The position numbers were made by a program, and so were the translations under genes. Of a stretch of 64,000 nucleotides of DNA, positions 12,601-25,110 are shown one piece after another; the stretch's first letter is position 1, and each line of letters opens with the position of its first letter. The notes under the pieces are model-generated. The model had not been told where the DNA came from. It saw nothing but the letters and a program-made list of their open reading frames with translations, and made no database searches. The stretch covers positions 54,543,774 to 54,607,773 of the forward strand of contig CM039463.1 in NCBI GenBank assembly GCA_022414725.1. Direction: 5' to 3'. The stretch comes from Microglena sp. YARC (Eukaryota; Chlorophyta; Chlorophyceae; Chlamydomonadales; Chlamydomonadaceae).

Positions 12601-14648
12601 AGAGCAAGTAACAAGGCATGTTCTTGTGCTTAATGATTCCACCCCGCCTCCCCGGTTCGTCCAAAGACTTTGGAATCGTTTGTTATTATTTAATCTGACT
12701 TACAGCAAACAGGATAATAGTGGAGAACAAGTTCGGAGAAAAAGGTTTAAACGCTGTCGATGGTAACGGGATTTTTCCTGTGTTTCCACCCAGAGCAAGT
12801 AACAAGGCATGTTCTTGGTTTATTACTTAACCCCTGCCTCCATGGTTCGTACCAGACTTTGGAAGTCGTTTTATATAATTAATATGATATTCCACATCCA
12901 ACCAAGAAAGCGAGTATAGAACAGTTTTGAGAAAAGGTTACCAACTAGCGTCTTGTCGACAAGAATTACCCTGGTTACACCAGGCAAGTAACAAGGCAAC
13001 GATCTTGATTATAACTTAACTAAACCTGCCTCCGTGGTTCGTCCCAAAACTTGGTAATTTCGTTGGGTTTTATTTAATCTTTGAGCTACAGCCCAAAGAG
13101 GGAAAGAGTATAGATTCAGTCTGGTGGAGGGTTACGAACTGCCGTTGGTCTAACGGATTAACCCGTTTTACACCCGAGCAAGTAACAAGGCATTTCTTGG
13201 CTTATGATTCCACCCCGCTCCAATGGTTCGTCCCAAGACTTTGGAAGACGTTTTTTATTATTTAATCTGACTTACAGCAAACCAGGTTAATAGTGGAGAA
13301 CAAGTTGGGAGAAAAGGTTACGACTAGCGATGGTCGACGGGATTTTCCCGTGTTCCACGCAGAGCAAAGTAAACAAGCATGTTCTTGGTTAATTACTTTA
13401 CCCTGGCCTCTGTTCGTACCAAGGACATTGGAAGTCGTTTATATAATTTAAATATTGATTTTACATCCAACAAGAACGAGTATAGAACAAGTTTGGAGAA
13501 AGGTTACCACTGCGTCTGTCGACAAGATTAACCCTGTGTTTTACACCAGAGCTTAAGTACAAGGCACGATCTTGACTTTAACTCCAGCCCTGCTTCATGG
13601 TTTCGCCAGGACTTGGTATTCGTTAGGTTTTATTAATATCAGCTATAAACAAGAGTAAAAGAGTAGAGATAAAGTTTGGAAGAAAGGTTACGGCTTGCGT
13701 CGTCGACAGATTACCCTATGTTACAAACCCAGAGCAAGTAACAAGGCAGCGATCCTTGACTATAACTTAACTTACGCGCCTGCCTCGTGGTTCGTCCCCA
13801 AGACTTGGTAAGTCGTTAGGTTTTATTTAATTGAGCTACAGAAGAGGGAAAGAGTAGAATCAGTCTGGTGGAAAGGTTACGACTGTGTTGGTCTACGGGA
13901 TTACCCGTTTTACAACGCCCAGAGCAAGTAACAAGGCATTTCTTGGCTTATAACTCCACCCCGCCTCCCATGGTTCGTCCCAAGAACTTTGGAAGACGTT
14001 TGATTTATTTAATTGACTTAACAGCAAACAAGGATAATAGTGGAGACAAGTTCGGAGAAGGTACGACTTGGCGATGGTAAACGGATTTTCCTGTGTTACC
14101 AGAGCAAGTAACAGCATGTTCTTGGTTTATTACCTTAACCCTGCCTCCATGGTTGGGCTCAAATACTTGGTAAATTGTAGGTATTTATTTAATCTGAAGC
14201 CAACGCAAGAGTCAAAGATATTTAACAAGTTTGGAGAAAGGTTACACTGCTTCGGTCAACGGGTTACCTTGTGTTTCACCGGATACGTATCAGTTCAAAT
14301 AAAAGGAATAAGGTATGAATGTACTCGGATCAGTAACATAGATTGAAGTCCAGTTCGAGGGAATACAATTTCTCCTAGATCTCCGGGTATGTTCAGAGGT
14401 AAAATTCTACTACAATCCAGGTATATTTCTTGGGGTAGGTATCGGTACAATGGGATAAAAAGGGGGTAGTATAATGGTGTTACGGGCGAATTCCAAATGA
14501 AGGGTATCGTTTTGGTCTTGGGGTATAGTAAATCGATCACAAAACGTCTGGATCGATATTTCTAAAAGTACGAGGGGGGTAGTATATTTTCAATATACAT
14601 GGGGTGGCAACAAAGTAATAGCTAGTAAATCGAGTTTAATTCATAGTG
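9651..14648 (-). mobile_element. CACTA transposon copy B, reversed, right part lost in the gap
   Basis: Reverse complement of copy C from about 23720 back to its left end. It contains the pyrimidine-rich tract as purines (9651-10480), the CTGCC-type repeats, the twofold 150-bp duplication (11220-11530), 11 units of the 186-bp array (about 12140-14285) and the left subterminal repeats. It ends at 14648 with the terminal repeat, reading TTAATTCATAGTG. The adjoining bases are TAG, which do not match the AGG of copies A and C. Small deletions relative to C are frequent. Confidence 0.75.
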
Positions 14649-15264
14649 TAGTAAGTCAAGGCTGCTTAGAAAAGTGCTGCTAGAGAGCTGAAAAAGAAAA
14701 AGCTTATACGGAGTCAGGAGAGGTTTATTCTGTTTTCAGAAAGGGGGCCTTCTGATGACGATCTGAGATTTGGTGTTTTTTCAAGTTGGGCTCCTGGTAG
14801 CAATTTGGGATAAGTTTGCCCAAAGAGCCGCCCTGTCGCCGGGCTGGGGATTTGGGAGGACGGGGCGGAGGGAGTCTCAGGGTAGCGGAGGTTTGGCTAA
14901 AACAGGGTCCCTCCAGGTAGGGATCTGCTTACTGGTACGGGAAAACAGCTATGGATGTCGAGCGGAGAAGCCGTGAGATAAATGTAGCAGCAATTGGGTG
15001 GATATTGACCCAGCGCATAAGCAACAGGCTTGGCCCCTCATACCTCACGCCTCGTAATAAGGCGCAATGCTTATTATTCATGTAGCAGCAAACTAGAATG
15101 TCGCATTCGAACCACATGGTCCCTCAAAAAAGGCCATATCACTCCTACACATAGTAATGATATGGGGCGTGGTATTAAAGGGAACTTATCGTACCCGGTA
15201 GAGAGCGGTTTCTTCTACCATCAACTGGAACAAGCTAAACCTATCGCCGTTGACAACGACCTGC

Positions 15265-15360
15265 ATCGCTCGGGCGACCGTAGGGAGGATCGAACCCCCC
15301 GAACCCAGCATCATCAAGCAATTTTGGTGTACCACTAGATACCAATGATTCGCTGAAAGG
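15265..15360 (-). other. tRNA-like segment (possible SINE head), left palindrome arm
   Basis: On the minus strand there is an A-box-like TGGTATCTAGTGG, then about 35 nt later a B-box-like GGTTCGATCC flanked by a G-rich/C-rich T-stem. The anticodon arm does not fold convincingly, so this is not called as a functional tRNA. A tRNA-derived SINE head is the simplest reading. The mirror copy is at 18060-18165. Confidence 0.35.
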
Positions 15361-16534
15361 GGCTATCCTCCTTACAAATGATTTGGAGGGTAAGAAACAT
15401 AGGGTAGTAAAAGAAACATACCCGAATGAAAAAAAATTCCAGATTTTAACCGAATCGAAAAAAAAAATCTCCAGATTTTTTTGAAGAGGGATTAGCCCCA
15501 TTAAATGTCCGTTGCCGTTCGTGTGTCCACAAACCAAATTTTCAGGTTTTATGAAAAACAATCAAAAAATTGAACATTCAATATTTTTTGATGAATTATA
15601 AGACTTATTTCACATCCAGTATCGTAGGTAATAGGATTATACCGGACAAATTCTCACCAGAGCAACATAATGAGCATTCGGCCATTCAACGAAAAGCAGC
15701 TCAGGCTTTGGCCAAAAAGCTACAATTAACGGTTAACAAAATTTGGATTTCAGGGTGTTTTGAGCTAACATTTTAAATTTTGAAACCAAACTTAAAACAT
15801 TGTGCGCATACATAGGTTTTGGGAGCAGAATTGTCGGTCAAAAATTGGAAGGCGAAAATGTAAGCATCACAATGGACGAAACATTCAACCTCGGGCACTT
15901 GTGCTATATTTAGCCCACGGACCCCTACCCAGGGCCGTGCGGTGGGCGGGCAAGGGGCAGGGGCGGGGGCGGGGGCTGGGGGGCCGGGGGCAGTGACGGG
16001 GGCAGGGGCAAAGCCAACGCCACCTGCCGCTGGTCAAAAGCCCGTTTAAGGAGGACGGGACATACGCTCCACGTCTGGGCTGGGCCGAAACGATGCGCAT
16101 CGTCATAATTCCGTAAAATCAACCGATACCTGATTGGCCTATTTTTTTTCTTGCATCAATTCTTACAAAAAAGTAAATTCTACATACATGCCATTTATTA
16201 CATTCATGAAACGTTCAATACTGCTAAAAATCAACAACCCTTCAACAACTCTCGTTTTCGTCAAACTTCCATAGTTAACAATCGCTAAATCAATACAATT
16301 CGTTTCATTGGAATTAAATTAAATTTAAAAGCCTCCAGGCGCCCTTCGAATTTAATCCAATCGAATTGATAAAATTTAAAGCAAATCACATGATTCAAAT
16401 CACGTTAATTAAATTAAATGGAAAGTAATAAATCGAATTAAAATAAACACAACTGTCACAGGTGGCGAACGTTAAATGGATTCATTAAAGTATTAAAAAT
16501 ACATTGAATTAGAATCCGAATCATTTCATTCGGA

Positions 16535-16990
16535 CGCCCTGCCCAGGGCCCTTAATACCCGAATGAATTTTTTTTTTCAGGTTTACTTCAAATCAAAAAA
16601 AACGAAACATTATATACAAGATATCCCCAAATATACAAGACATTTTCATTCGGGACGGCGCCTCCAGGCGCCTTTTTTTTTGTTGATTGAGGGATTAGCC
16701 GTCAAAACTGTTTTTGTTTTTTGTGATTTGAAGGTGAACCTGAAAAAGTAGGTTGTGACAGCATATGGTACGGAACGGACCACTCTGGAACGTCTTTCAG
16801 AGCACAAACAGTTTTGAACAGGCTAATCCCTAATCACAATAAAGGGCGGCCTGGAGCGCGTCCAAATGAAAATGTCTAATATTTGGGATATCTTATATAA
16901 TGTTTCCGTTTTTGTGAATTTGAGTGAAACCTGAAAAAAAAATTCATTCGGGTATTAAGGGCGCCTTGGCGCGTCCGAATGAAATGAAAA
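16535..16990. repeat. Palindrome centre with GGCGCCTCCAGGCGCC motifs
   Basis: The turning point of the palindrome is near 16740-16790. On both sides are ACCCGAATGAA and short GC hairpins such as GGCGCCTCCAGGCGCC (about 16655). A related block, TTAAGGGCGCCTGGAGGCGC, occurs alone at about 28715. TTAA followed by GGG is reminiscent of piggyBac-type termini, but no transposase or clean target duplication was found. Confidence 0.4.
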
Positions 16991-18059
16991 TTCGGATTCT
17001 TAATTCAATGTATTTTAATTACTATTTAATTGAATTGCATTTAACGTTGTGTTATTTTAATTCGATTTATTACTTTCCATTTTAATTTAATTAACGTGAT
17101 TTGATGATGTGATTGCTTTAATTTTTATCAATTCAATTGGAATAAATTCGAAGGCGCCTGGGGCTTTAAATTAATTTAATTCAATTGACGATTGATGATT
17201 TAGCATTGTTAACTATGAAGTGACGAAAACGAGAGTTGTTGAAGGGTGTTGATTTTAAGCAGTATTGAACGTTTCTGAAAGTAATAAAATGAATGTATTA
17301 GAATTTACTTTTTGTGTAAAGAATTTGATGCAAGAAAAATAGGCATCTAGGTACTGTGAACGGAATTTTGTAACGAGGTACTGCATGTTTGGCCAGCCCA
17401 GGACGTGAAGCGGTAATGTCCCGTCCTCCCTAAATCGGGCTTTTGACCAGCGCAGGTGGCGTGGCTTTGCCCCTGCCCCCGTCACATGCCCCGCCCCCGC
17501 CCCCCGCCCCGCCCTGCCCCTGCCTGCCCACGCACGGCCCCTGAGGTGGGGGTTCCGTTGGGCTAATTATAGCACAAGGCCCGAGGTGAATGTTTCGTCC
17601 ATTGTGATGCTTACATGTTTCGCCTCCAATTTTGACGACAATTCTGCTCACCAACACCTATGTATGCGCACATGTTTAAGTGGTTGCAAAATTTTAAATG
17701 TTAGCTCAAAACACCCTGAAATCAAATTGTTAAAACCGTTAATTGTAGCTTTTTGGCCCAAGCCTGAGCTGCTTTTCGTGAAATGGCGATGCTCATATGT
17801 TGCTCTGGTGAAATTTGTCCCGGTGGTGATAAGTCTATAATTCATCAAAAAATTATTGAATGTTCAATTTTTTGATGTTTTTCAATAAAACTGAAAATTT
17901 GGTTTGTGACACACGGCGGACGAACGACATTTAATGGGGCTAATCCTCTTCAAAAAATCTGGAGTTTTTTTCATTCGGGAAATCTGGAGATTTTTTCATT
18001 CGGGTATGTTTTCTTTACTACCCTAAAATGTTTTCTTACCTCCAAATCATTGTAAAGGA

Positions 18060-18165
18060 GGATAGCCGCCTTTCAGCGAATCAATTGGGTCTGTGGACAC
18101 CCAAATTGCTTTGATGATGCAGGGTCGGGGGTCGATCCTCCCTACGGTCGCCCTGAGCGATGCAG
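18060..18165 (+). other. tRNA-like segment, right palindrome arm
   Basis: Mirror copy of the tRNA-like segment at 15265-15360, with a B-box-like GGTCGATCC at about 18130 and single-base losses relative to the left arm. Confidence 0.3.
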
Positions 18166-19179
18166 GTCGTTGTCAACGGCGATGTACTTGTCAGTTGAGG
18201 TAAAAGAAGACCGCTCTCTACCGGTGGTACGATAAGTTCCCTTAATACCACGCCCAATAATCATTACCTTATGTTGTAAAGGAGGATTGCCTTGCTTTGA
18301 GGGACCAGTGGGTGATGCCGAATTCAGTTGCTGCTACATGATAATAAGCATATGCGCCTTATTACGAGGCGTGAGGATGAGGGCCAGCCTGTTTGCTTGC
18401 GCTGGGTCATACCAATTGCTGCTACATTTATCTACGGCTTCTCGCTCGACCATCACATACTGTTTTCGCCGATACCAGTAGCGATCCCTACCTGGGACCC
18501 TGTTTTTAGCCAAACCTTCCGCTACCTCTGAGACTCCCGCCCGCCGCCGTCCAAATCCCCCCAGGCCCGGCAGGGCGGCTTCTTTGGGCAACTTATCCAA
18601 ATGCTAACCAGGAGCCAAGCTTTGAAAAACACCCAAAAAATCTCAGATCGTCCACCAGAAGGCCCCCTTTTCTGAAACAGAAATAACTCTCCTTGACCTC
18701 CTATAGCTTTTTCTTTTCAGCTTCTAGCAGCAAGCTTCTAGGCAGCCCTTGCTATACTACAACATATGACTAAACTCGTATTCTATCTAAGCTTAGTCTG
18801 TTGTTGCAGGATTCCCTCGTATAATTGAAAATAAGCTACCCCCATCGTACTTCTTTTAGGCAATATTGCGGATCCATTCGACGTTTTGTGATCGAGATTT
18901 ACTATACACCCCGAAGACCAAAGTAAGCTACCCCTTGCATTTGGATTATTCAGCCCGATACACCAATTATATCATACCACCCTTTATCCATTGTAAGTAT
19001 ACGCTGACCCAGACATATACCATGGATTGTAGTAGAATTTTTACCTCTGAACTCATACCCGATTCTAGAGAATTTGTATTCCCTCGAACTGGACTTCAAT
19101 CTATGTTACTCGATCCAGTAAACGATTCATATCCTCTCCGTTTATTTGTAAACTGATACGTTATACCTCGGGGTGAAAC

Positions 19180-21290
19180 ACAAGGTAATCCCGTTGACCG
19201 AAGCAGTCGTAACCTTTCTCCAAACTTGTTTAAATACTCTTTGACTCTTGGCTGTGGCTCAGATTTAAATAAATACCTAACAATTTACCAAGTATTGAGC
19301 CCAACCATGGAAGGCAGGGTTAAGTAATAAGCCAAGAACATTGCCTTGTTACTTGCTCTGGGTGGAACACAGGAAATCCCGTTTACCATCGCAGTCGTAA
19401 CCTTTATCCGAACTTGTTCTCCACTATTTTCCTGTTTGATGTAAGTCAGATTAAATAGTTAACAAACGTCTTCCAAAGTCTTGGGACGAACCAATGGAGG
19501 CAGGGTGGAGTTATAAACCAAGAACATGCCTTGTTACTTGCTCTGGGTGTAACAACGGGTAATCCCGTAGACCAACGCAGTCGTAACCTTCCACCAGACT
19601 TTATCTCTACTCTTTCCCTCTTGCCTGTAGCTCGTATTAAATAAAACCCAACGACTTACCAAGCCTTGGAACGAACCACGGGAGGCAGGGTAAGTTTAAG
19701 TTATAAGTCAAGATCGTGCCTTGTTACTTGCTCTGGGTGTAACATAGGGTAATCTTGTCGACCGACGCAGCCGTAACCTTTCTCCAAACTTTATCTCTAC
19801 TCTTTACTCTTGGATATAGCTGATATTAAATAAAACCTAACGAACAAGTCTTGGGTCGAACCATGAAGTTCAGGTGGAGTTATAAGTCAAGATCGTGCCT
19901 TGTTACTTGCTCTGGTGTAACACAGGGTAATTCTTGTCGACAGACGCAGTTGGTAACCTTTCTCCAAACTTGTTCTATACTCGTTTCTTGTTGGATGTAA
20001 ATCATATTAGATTATATAAAACGACTTCCAATGTCTTGGTACGAACCATGGAGGCAGGGTTAAGTAATAAACCAAGAACATGCCTTGTTACTTGCTCTGG
20101 GTGGAACAACGGGTTAAAATCCCGTCGACCATCGCAGTCGTAACCTTTCTCCGAACTTGTTCTCCACTATTTATCCTGTTTGCTGTAAGTCAGATTAAAT
20201 AATAAACAAACGTCTTCCAAAGTCTTGGGACGAACCATGGAGGCGGGGTGGAATTATAAGCCAAGAACATGCCTTGTTACTTGCTCTGGGTGTAACAACG
20301 GGTAATCCCGTAGACCAACGCAGTCGTAACCTTCCACCAGACTGTATCTCTACTCTTTCCCTCTTGGCTGTAGCTCAGATTAAATAAAACCCAACGACTT
20401 ACCAAGTCTTGGGACGAACCACGGAGGCAGGTTTAGTTAAGTTATAAGTCAAGATCGTGCCTTGTTACTTGCTCTGGGTGTAACACAGGGTAATCTTGTC
20501 GACCGACGCAGTGGTAACCTTTCTCCAAACTTGTTCTATACTCTTTTCTTGTTGGATATAAGTCATATTAAATTATATAAAACGACTTCCAAAGTCTTGG
20601 TACGAACCATGGAGGCAGGGTTAAGTAATAAACCAAGAACATGCCTTGTTACTTGCTCTGGGTGGAACACAGGAAAATCCCGTTGGCCATCGCAGTCGTT
20701 ACCTTTCTCCGAACTTGTTCTCCACTATTATCCTGTTTGCTGTAAGTCAGATTAAATAATAATAAACGACTTCCAAAGTCTTGGGACGAACCATGGAGGC
20801 GGGGTGGAGTTATAAGCCAAGAACATGCCTTGTTACTTGCTCTGGGTGTAACAACGGGTAATCCCGTAGACCAACGCAGTCGTAACCTTCCACCAGACTT
20901 TATCTCTAATCTTTCCCTCTTGGCTGTAGCTCAGATTACATAAAAACTAACGACTTACCAAGTCTTGGGACGAACCACGGAGGCAGGGTAAGTTAAGTTA
21001 TAAGTCAAGATCGTGCCTTGTTACTTGCTCTGGGTGTAACACAGGGTAATCTTGTCGACCGACGCAGTGGTAACCTTTCTCCAAACTTGTTCTATACTCT
21101 TTTCTTGTTGGATAAAAGTCATATTAAATTATATAAAACGACTTCCAAAGTCTTGGTACGAACCATGGAGGCAGGGTTAGTTGAGTTATAAGTCAAGGCA
21201 TGCCTTGTTACTTGCTCTGGTGTAACACAGGGTAATCCCTGCGACTGATGCAGTCGTAATCTTTCTCCAAAGTCCTAACCTGTTCTACAC
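19180..21290. repeat. 186-bp tandem array, 11 units, in CACTA copy C
   Basis: The unit landmark TTGTTACTTGCTCTGG occurs at about 19348, 19533, 19720, 19903, 20087, 20274, 20462, 20648, 20834, 21017 and 21206. Unit variants alternate in type, for example GGGTGTAACAACGGG against GGTGTAACACAGGG. Confidence 0.9.
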
Positions 21291-21467
21291 TCTAGTTCTC
21301 TTGGATTTAGCTCAGAATAAATAATATCTAACGACCTACCAAAGAGAAGAGAAATATTTTGGAAATATTTTGACACTGTCGGATGACAGGATTACTGTGG
21401 CAGGTTCTAGGACACAATCTTGGGTTATAACTTCCCTATGCCTCAATGATTTGAGCCAAGACTGTGC

Positions 21468-22058
21468 ATGTGGTTAGATAATAATTATTCTGAGCATTGG
21501 CCGTCCCAAGAGGAACAGCAAGCAACCGACACGAAAGAACGCTTTATCAGTCACCGGAAGGGGGGTTCAAAAGTTAAGAAAGGAGCTACTAGTAGCCAAA
21601 TAAAGCTACAAAACATTGAACAACTTTTGCGAAGGACATTGACTGTTGCGATGCTGATAACTCTTGTCATGCGCACTCCAACTATGACCCAAATGTTTTG
21701 GAGTGGAGGTGCCCGGTATTATTCAGACGCCTCGACGGAGGCACGGAGAGACAGACAGAGACGGAGAGACGGAGGAGAGAGACACGGGAGGAACTTAGGG
21801 CTTCATCGGATGATAGGATTACCGTGGCCCCCCCCCCCAACCCTCCTGCGTCCTAGCTGTCAACTGAGATTTTCGAAGGTGCGCTCGCGTACTGCCGTAC
21901 TGCCTAGCTTGGTCGAACCAACCGCGCTCCTCTCTTCTTTGTTTCTAGCGTTCTCTTCTCTATTGCCACTACTGCTCTGCTCCCGCACAAAGTCGCTGTC
22001 TTTCAACCATATAACTAGTTTGGCCGTGCTTCCGCAGCCACTGCAGTTTCACTCCTAG
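21468..22058 (+). CDS. Unrecognised 196-residue open frame inside CACTA copy C
   Basis: The longest non-repetitive open frame inside the element. The N-terminal half is basic and Gln-rich (for example KERFISHRKGGSKVKKG). It is followed by an Arg-rich stretch (about residues 88-110) and a hydrophobic, Leu-rich C terminus that runs into the 150-bp duplication. I recognise no domain and no transposase motif. The frame is not preserved in copies A or B, but those are indel-noisy, so absence there is not evidence against coding. It may be a chance frame. The start is simply the first ATG. Confidence 0.2.
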   Translation: MWLDNNYSEHWPSQEEQQATDTKERFISHRKGGSKVKKGATSSQIKLQNIEQLLRRTLTVAMLITLVMRTPTMTQMFWSGGARYYSDASTEARRDRQRRRDGGERHGRNLGLHRMIGLPWPPPPTLLRPSCQLRFSKVRSRTAVLPSLVEPTALLSSLFLAFSSLLPLLLCSRTKSLSFNHITSLAVLPQPLQFHS

Positions 22059-22190
22059 TATGGTCGAACCTACACGCGCACCTCCCTTCCTTCTTCATAG
22101 CTTTCGCTTCTCAATTGCCACTACTTTTTTCCTCCCACACAAAGCCGCTGTCTTTAAACCATACTACCGGCTTGACCATATTCAATGCGT
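21911..22190. repeat. Twofold direct duplication of about 150 bp
   Basis: Two successive segments begin GGTCGAACC at 21911 and 22063 and end AACCATAT or AACCATAC. They share the order of T-rich blocks and the phrase ATTGCCACTACT. The same pair occurs in copies A and B. Confidence 0.7.
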
Positions 22191-22904
22191 CGATCAGTTC
22201 ACAGCTTTACTTGGGCGAATGCCATGCTTCCAGCCGAGGCGATTGAGTTTTGCGATTGAGGGTTGCTGATGGAAAGGGAGGGTTCGAATGTCGCAGGTAG
22301 CTAGTGCGCATATTTGAAATGTCGAAGGTTTGAAACGTCGCAGGGCTGAATCTCGCTGGTGATCTTTTCTTGCCTGATTTCCTTGCGATCGTTTTCTGAT
22401 GCGTAAACAATCATGCAAACGACACGATCAAATGCTCATGATGTCCATACACGGTGCCTCCCTGCCTCCCTGTTTGACAAATGCTAGCCTGCCTGCATGC
22501 TTGCCCGCTTACGTACCTGCCTGCCAGCTTGAAACCTCACTGCTTGCCTGCGTACACCTGCCTGCCTCGCCGCTTCAGGGTGAGAGGCCTTGCTTCTGCT
22601 GAGAAGACTGCCTTAATACTGATGCTAATTCATGATAATTGCTTGCATGTGAAGGACATGAGTGCACTTCACTTGTCATCAACACCTAATTGACCGTGTT
22701 CCTTTTTGTGCTGCTGCAGATGGAGCGTCTTGTTAATGCCACCTAGCTCTGGAGAAGGAGCTACTGCTTTCAGGGCTCAGCTGATGGCCAGGATCAATAC
22801 ATGTTCCTTGATCTGGATGCACAATGGAACACGATCAGTGCTGAAACTGTCTAAGTACTCATGCTATTTCATGATAATTACTTGCAAGTGATACGACGCT
22901 GTCA

Positions 22905-23905
22905 CTACCCTTGCGCTTGTTTCTTTCTAATTCCTTGCCTATGTCTTTGCCTTTGTCTCTTCCTCTGTCACTTGCTCTGTATCTTCGTTACTGCCTTTGT
23001 CTACATCACAGTCACTGCAGCTGTCTATTTCTCTACCACTATCTCTGCTTCTGTCTCTGTCTGCCATGTCAGTGCCCTCCCTCTGTCTATGTCTCGGCTA
23101 CTATTACCGCCTATGTCTCTGTCTGCCACTTCCCTTGTCTCTGTCACTGCCCTTGCCTTTGTCTATTTTTCTGTATATGTTCACGTCTCCGTCTTTGACC
23201 CTGCATCTGATTCTGTCATTAACTCTGTCTATCTTTTCCGTCGTCTCTGCCTTTGCCTCTTTATATTTATTTGTCTATGCCTATCTGTCTATGTCAGCTT
23301 CTGTCAGTTGCTCTGTATCTGTGTTAATTCCTCTGCCTGTGTCCATGTCACTGTCACTACCGCTGTCTATTTCTGTACCTCTATCAGTGCTTCTGTCTCT
23401 GTCTGCCATGTCATAGCCCTAACCTCTGTCTATGTCTCAGCCTTTTTTTACCGCCTCTGTCTCTGTTTGCCGCTTCCCTTGTCTCTGTCACTGCCCTTGC
23501 CTTTGTCTATTTTTCTGTATATGTTCACGCGTCCGTCTTTGACCCTGCATCTGACTCTGTCAGTACCTTTGTCTATGTCTTTGCCTTTGTCTCTTAATAT
23601 TTATATGTCTTTGCCTATCTGTCTATTTCAGCCTCTGTCACTTGCTCTGTATCTGTGTTACTTCCTCTGCCTGTGTCCATGTCACTGTCACTACCGCTGT
23701 CTATTTCTGTACCTCTATCAGTGCTTCTGTCTCTGTCTGCCATGTCATTGCCCTAACCTTGTCTAGCTTCTGTCACTTGCTCTGTATCTGTGTTACTGCC
23801 TCTGTCTCTGTCTATGTCACTGTCACTACTGCTGTCTATTTCTCTACCCCTATCACTGTCTCTGTCTCTGTCTGCCACTGTCGCTGCCCTTGCATTTGTC
23901 TATCA
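22905..23905. repeat. Pyrimidine-rich (CTGTCT-like) degenerate repeat in CACTA copy C
   Basis: About 1 kb of degenerate six- to twelve-base repeats, strongly T+C on the plus strand (TGTCTCTGTCTGCCATGTC and relatives). Long Leu/Ser/Cys-rich frames here (up to about 300 codons in two frames at once) reflect composition, not selection. Confidence 0.85.
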
Positions 23906-23979
23906 GCGACACTAATTTGTGTTCCTTTTTGTGCTGCTGCAGATGGAGTGCTGGCATGCTGCACATGGAGTGCCGGGTG

Positions 23980-24520
23980 TCATCACTAGTGTCATGGGGT
24001 GTTGGGGGTCTATGTCATCACTAGTGTCATGGGGTGTTGGAGTTTGTGACATCACAAGTGACATTGGGTGTTGGGGGGTTATGTCATCACTAGTGTCATG
24101 GGGTGTTGGGGGTTTATGTCATCACTAGTGTCATGGGGTGTTGGGGGTTTATGTCATCACTAGTGACATGGGGTGTTGGGGGTCTACATCATCACTACAG
24201 TCATGGGGTGTTGGGGGTTTATGTCATCACTAGTGTCATGGGGTGTTGGGGGTATATGTCATCACTAGTGTCATGGGGTGCTGGGGGTTTATGTCATCAC
24301 TAGTTACATGGGGTGTTGGGGGTCTATGTCATCACTAGTGACATGGGGTATCGTGGGTCTATGTTATCACTGCAGTCATGGGGTGTTGGGGGTTTATGTC
24401 AACACTAGTGACATGGGTGTTTGGGGGTCTATGTCTTCACTAGTGACACGCATGGGGTATTGGGGGTCTATGTCAGCACTACAGTCATGGGTTGTTGGGG
24501 GTCTATGTCATCACTAGTTT
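23980..24520. repeat. 35-bp G-rich minisatellite in CACTA copy C
   Basis: About 15 units of a 35-bp repeat, each with CATCACTAGTG (a near-palindrome including ACTAGT), then TCATGGGGTGTTGGGGG. There is little divergence between units, which implies recent expansion or homogenisation. Confidence 0.9.
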
Positions 24521-24611
24521 TAAATAATCGATTATTACAATCCTCTTCAATTTAGGGTTCATCCATTGCCATCCTATTCTGTAACATAGATGTTCCATGC
24601 CATGTTGCCCC

Positions 24612-25110
24612 ACGAGCCTACCTATATATATATATATATATATATATTCTCTATTATTTATGTATATTATTATTTATTATTTAAATATATCTACAGTGCA
24701 AGCACTGCTCCTACCGACCCCATGAATTGTACCCGGATTATAGTAAGATTCCTGCCCCAGAATTATACCCTGAATCGAAGAATTCCCCAAAATTTCCCCT
24801 AAAATTCACCAGAATCCCCCCAAATTTGCCCAATTTAATCTCCCTGAATTTCCCCCCAAATTCACCGGAATCCCCCCAAATTTGCCCGATTTATTCCCCC
24901 GGAATCCCCCTGAATTTCCCCCCAAATTCACAAAATTCCCCAAATTTGCCCAATTGATTCCCCGAGAATTCTCCAGAATTCTTACCCCAAAATTCTACCC
25001 GAATTGTAGTATAATTCTTACCCCATAATTCTACCCGGATTCTAGTAGAATTATTCCCCCATAATTCTACACGGATTCTTGTAGAATTCTTACACCGGAA
25101 TCTACTAGGG
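24612..25110. repeat. TA microsatellite and right subterminal repeats of CACTA copy C
   Basis: TA-rich stretch at 24612-24690, then AATTTCCCC/CAAATTTGCCC repeats and CCCGGATTCTAGTAGAATT-like repeats leading to the right end. They mirror motifs inside the left end. Confidence 0.65.

Larger units (their letters stand above)
14649..18759. repeat. Inverted repeat (palindrome) joining CACTA copies B and C
   Basis: 14649 to about 16740 is the imperfect reverse complement of about 16790-18759. Matching landmarks are the GGCGGGGC-rich stretches at 15940-16010 and 17460-17530, the tRNA-like segments at about 15270-15360 and 18060-18165, and the AATTAAATTAAAT blocks around 16380-16430 and 17040-17100. 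Both arms are indel-rich. With B and C added, each palindrome arm reaches about 7 kb. No convincing gene is present; the short open frames here are not conserved between arms. Confidence 0.75.
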
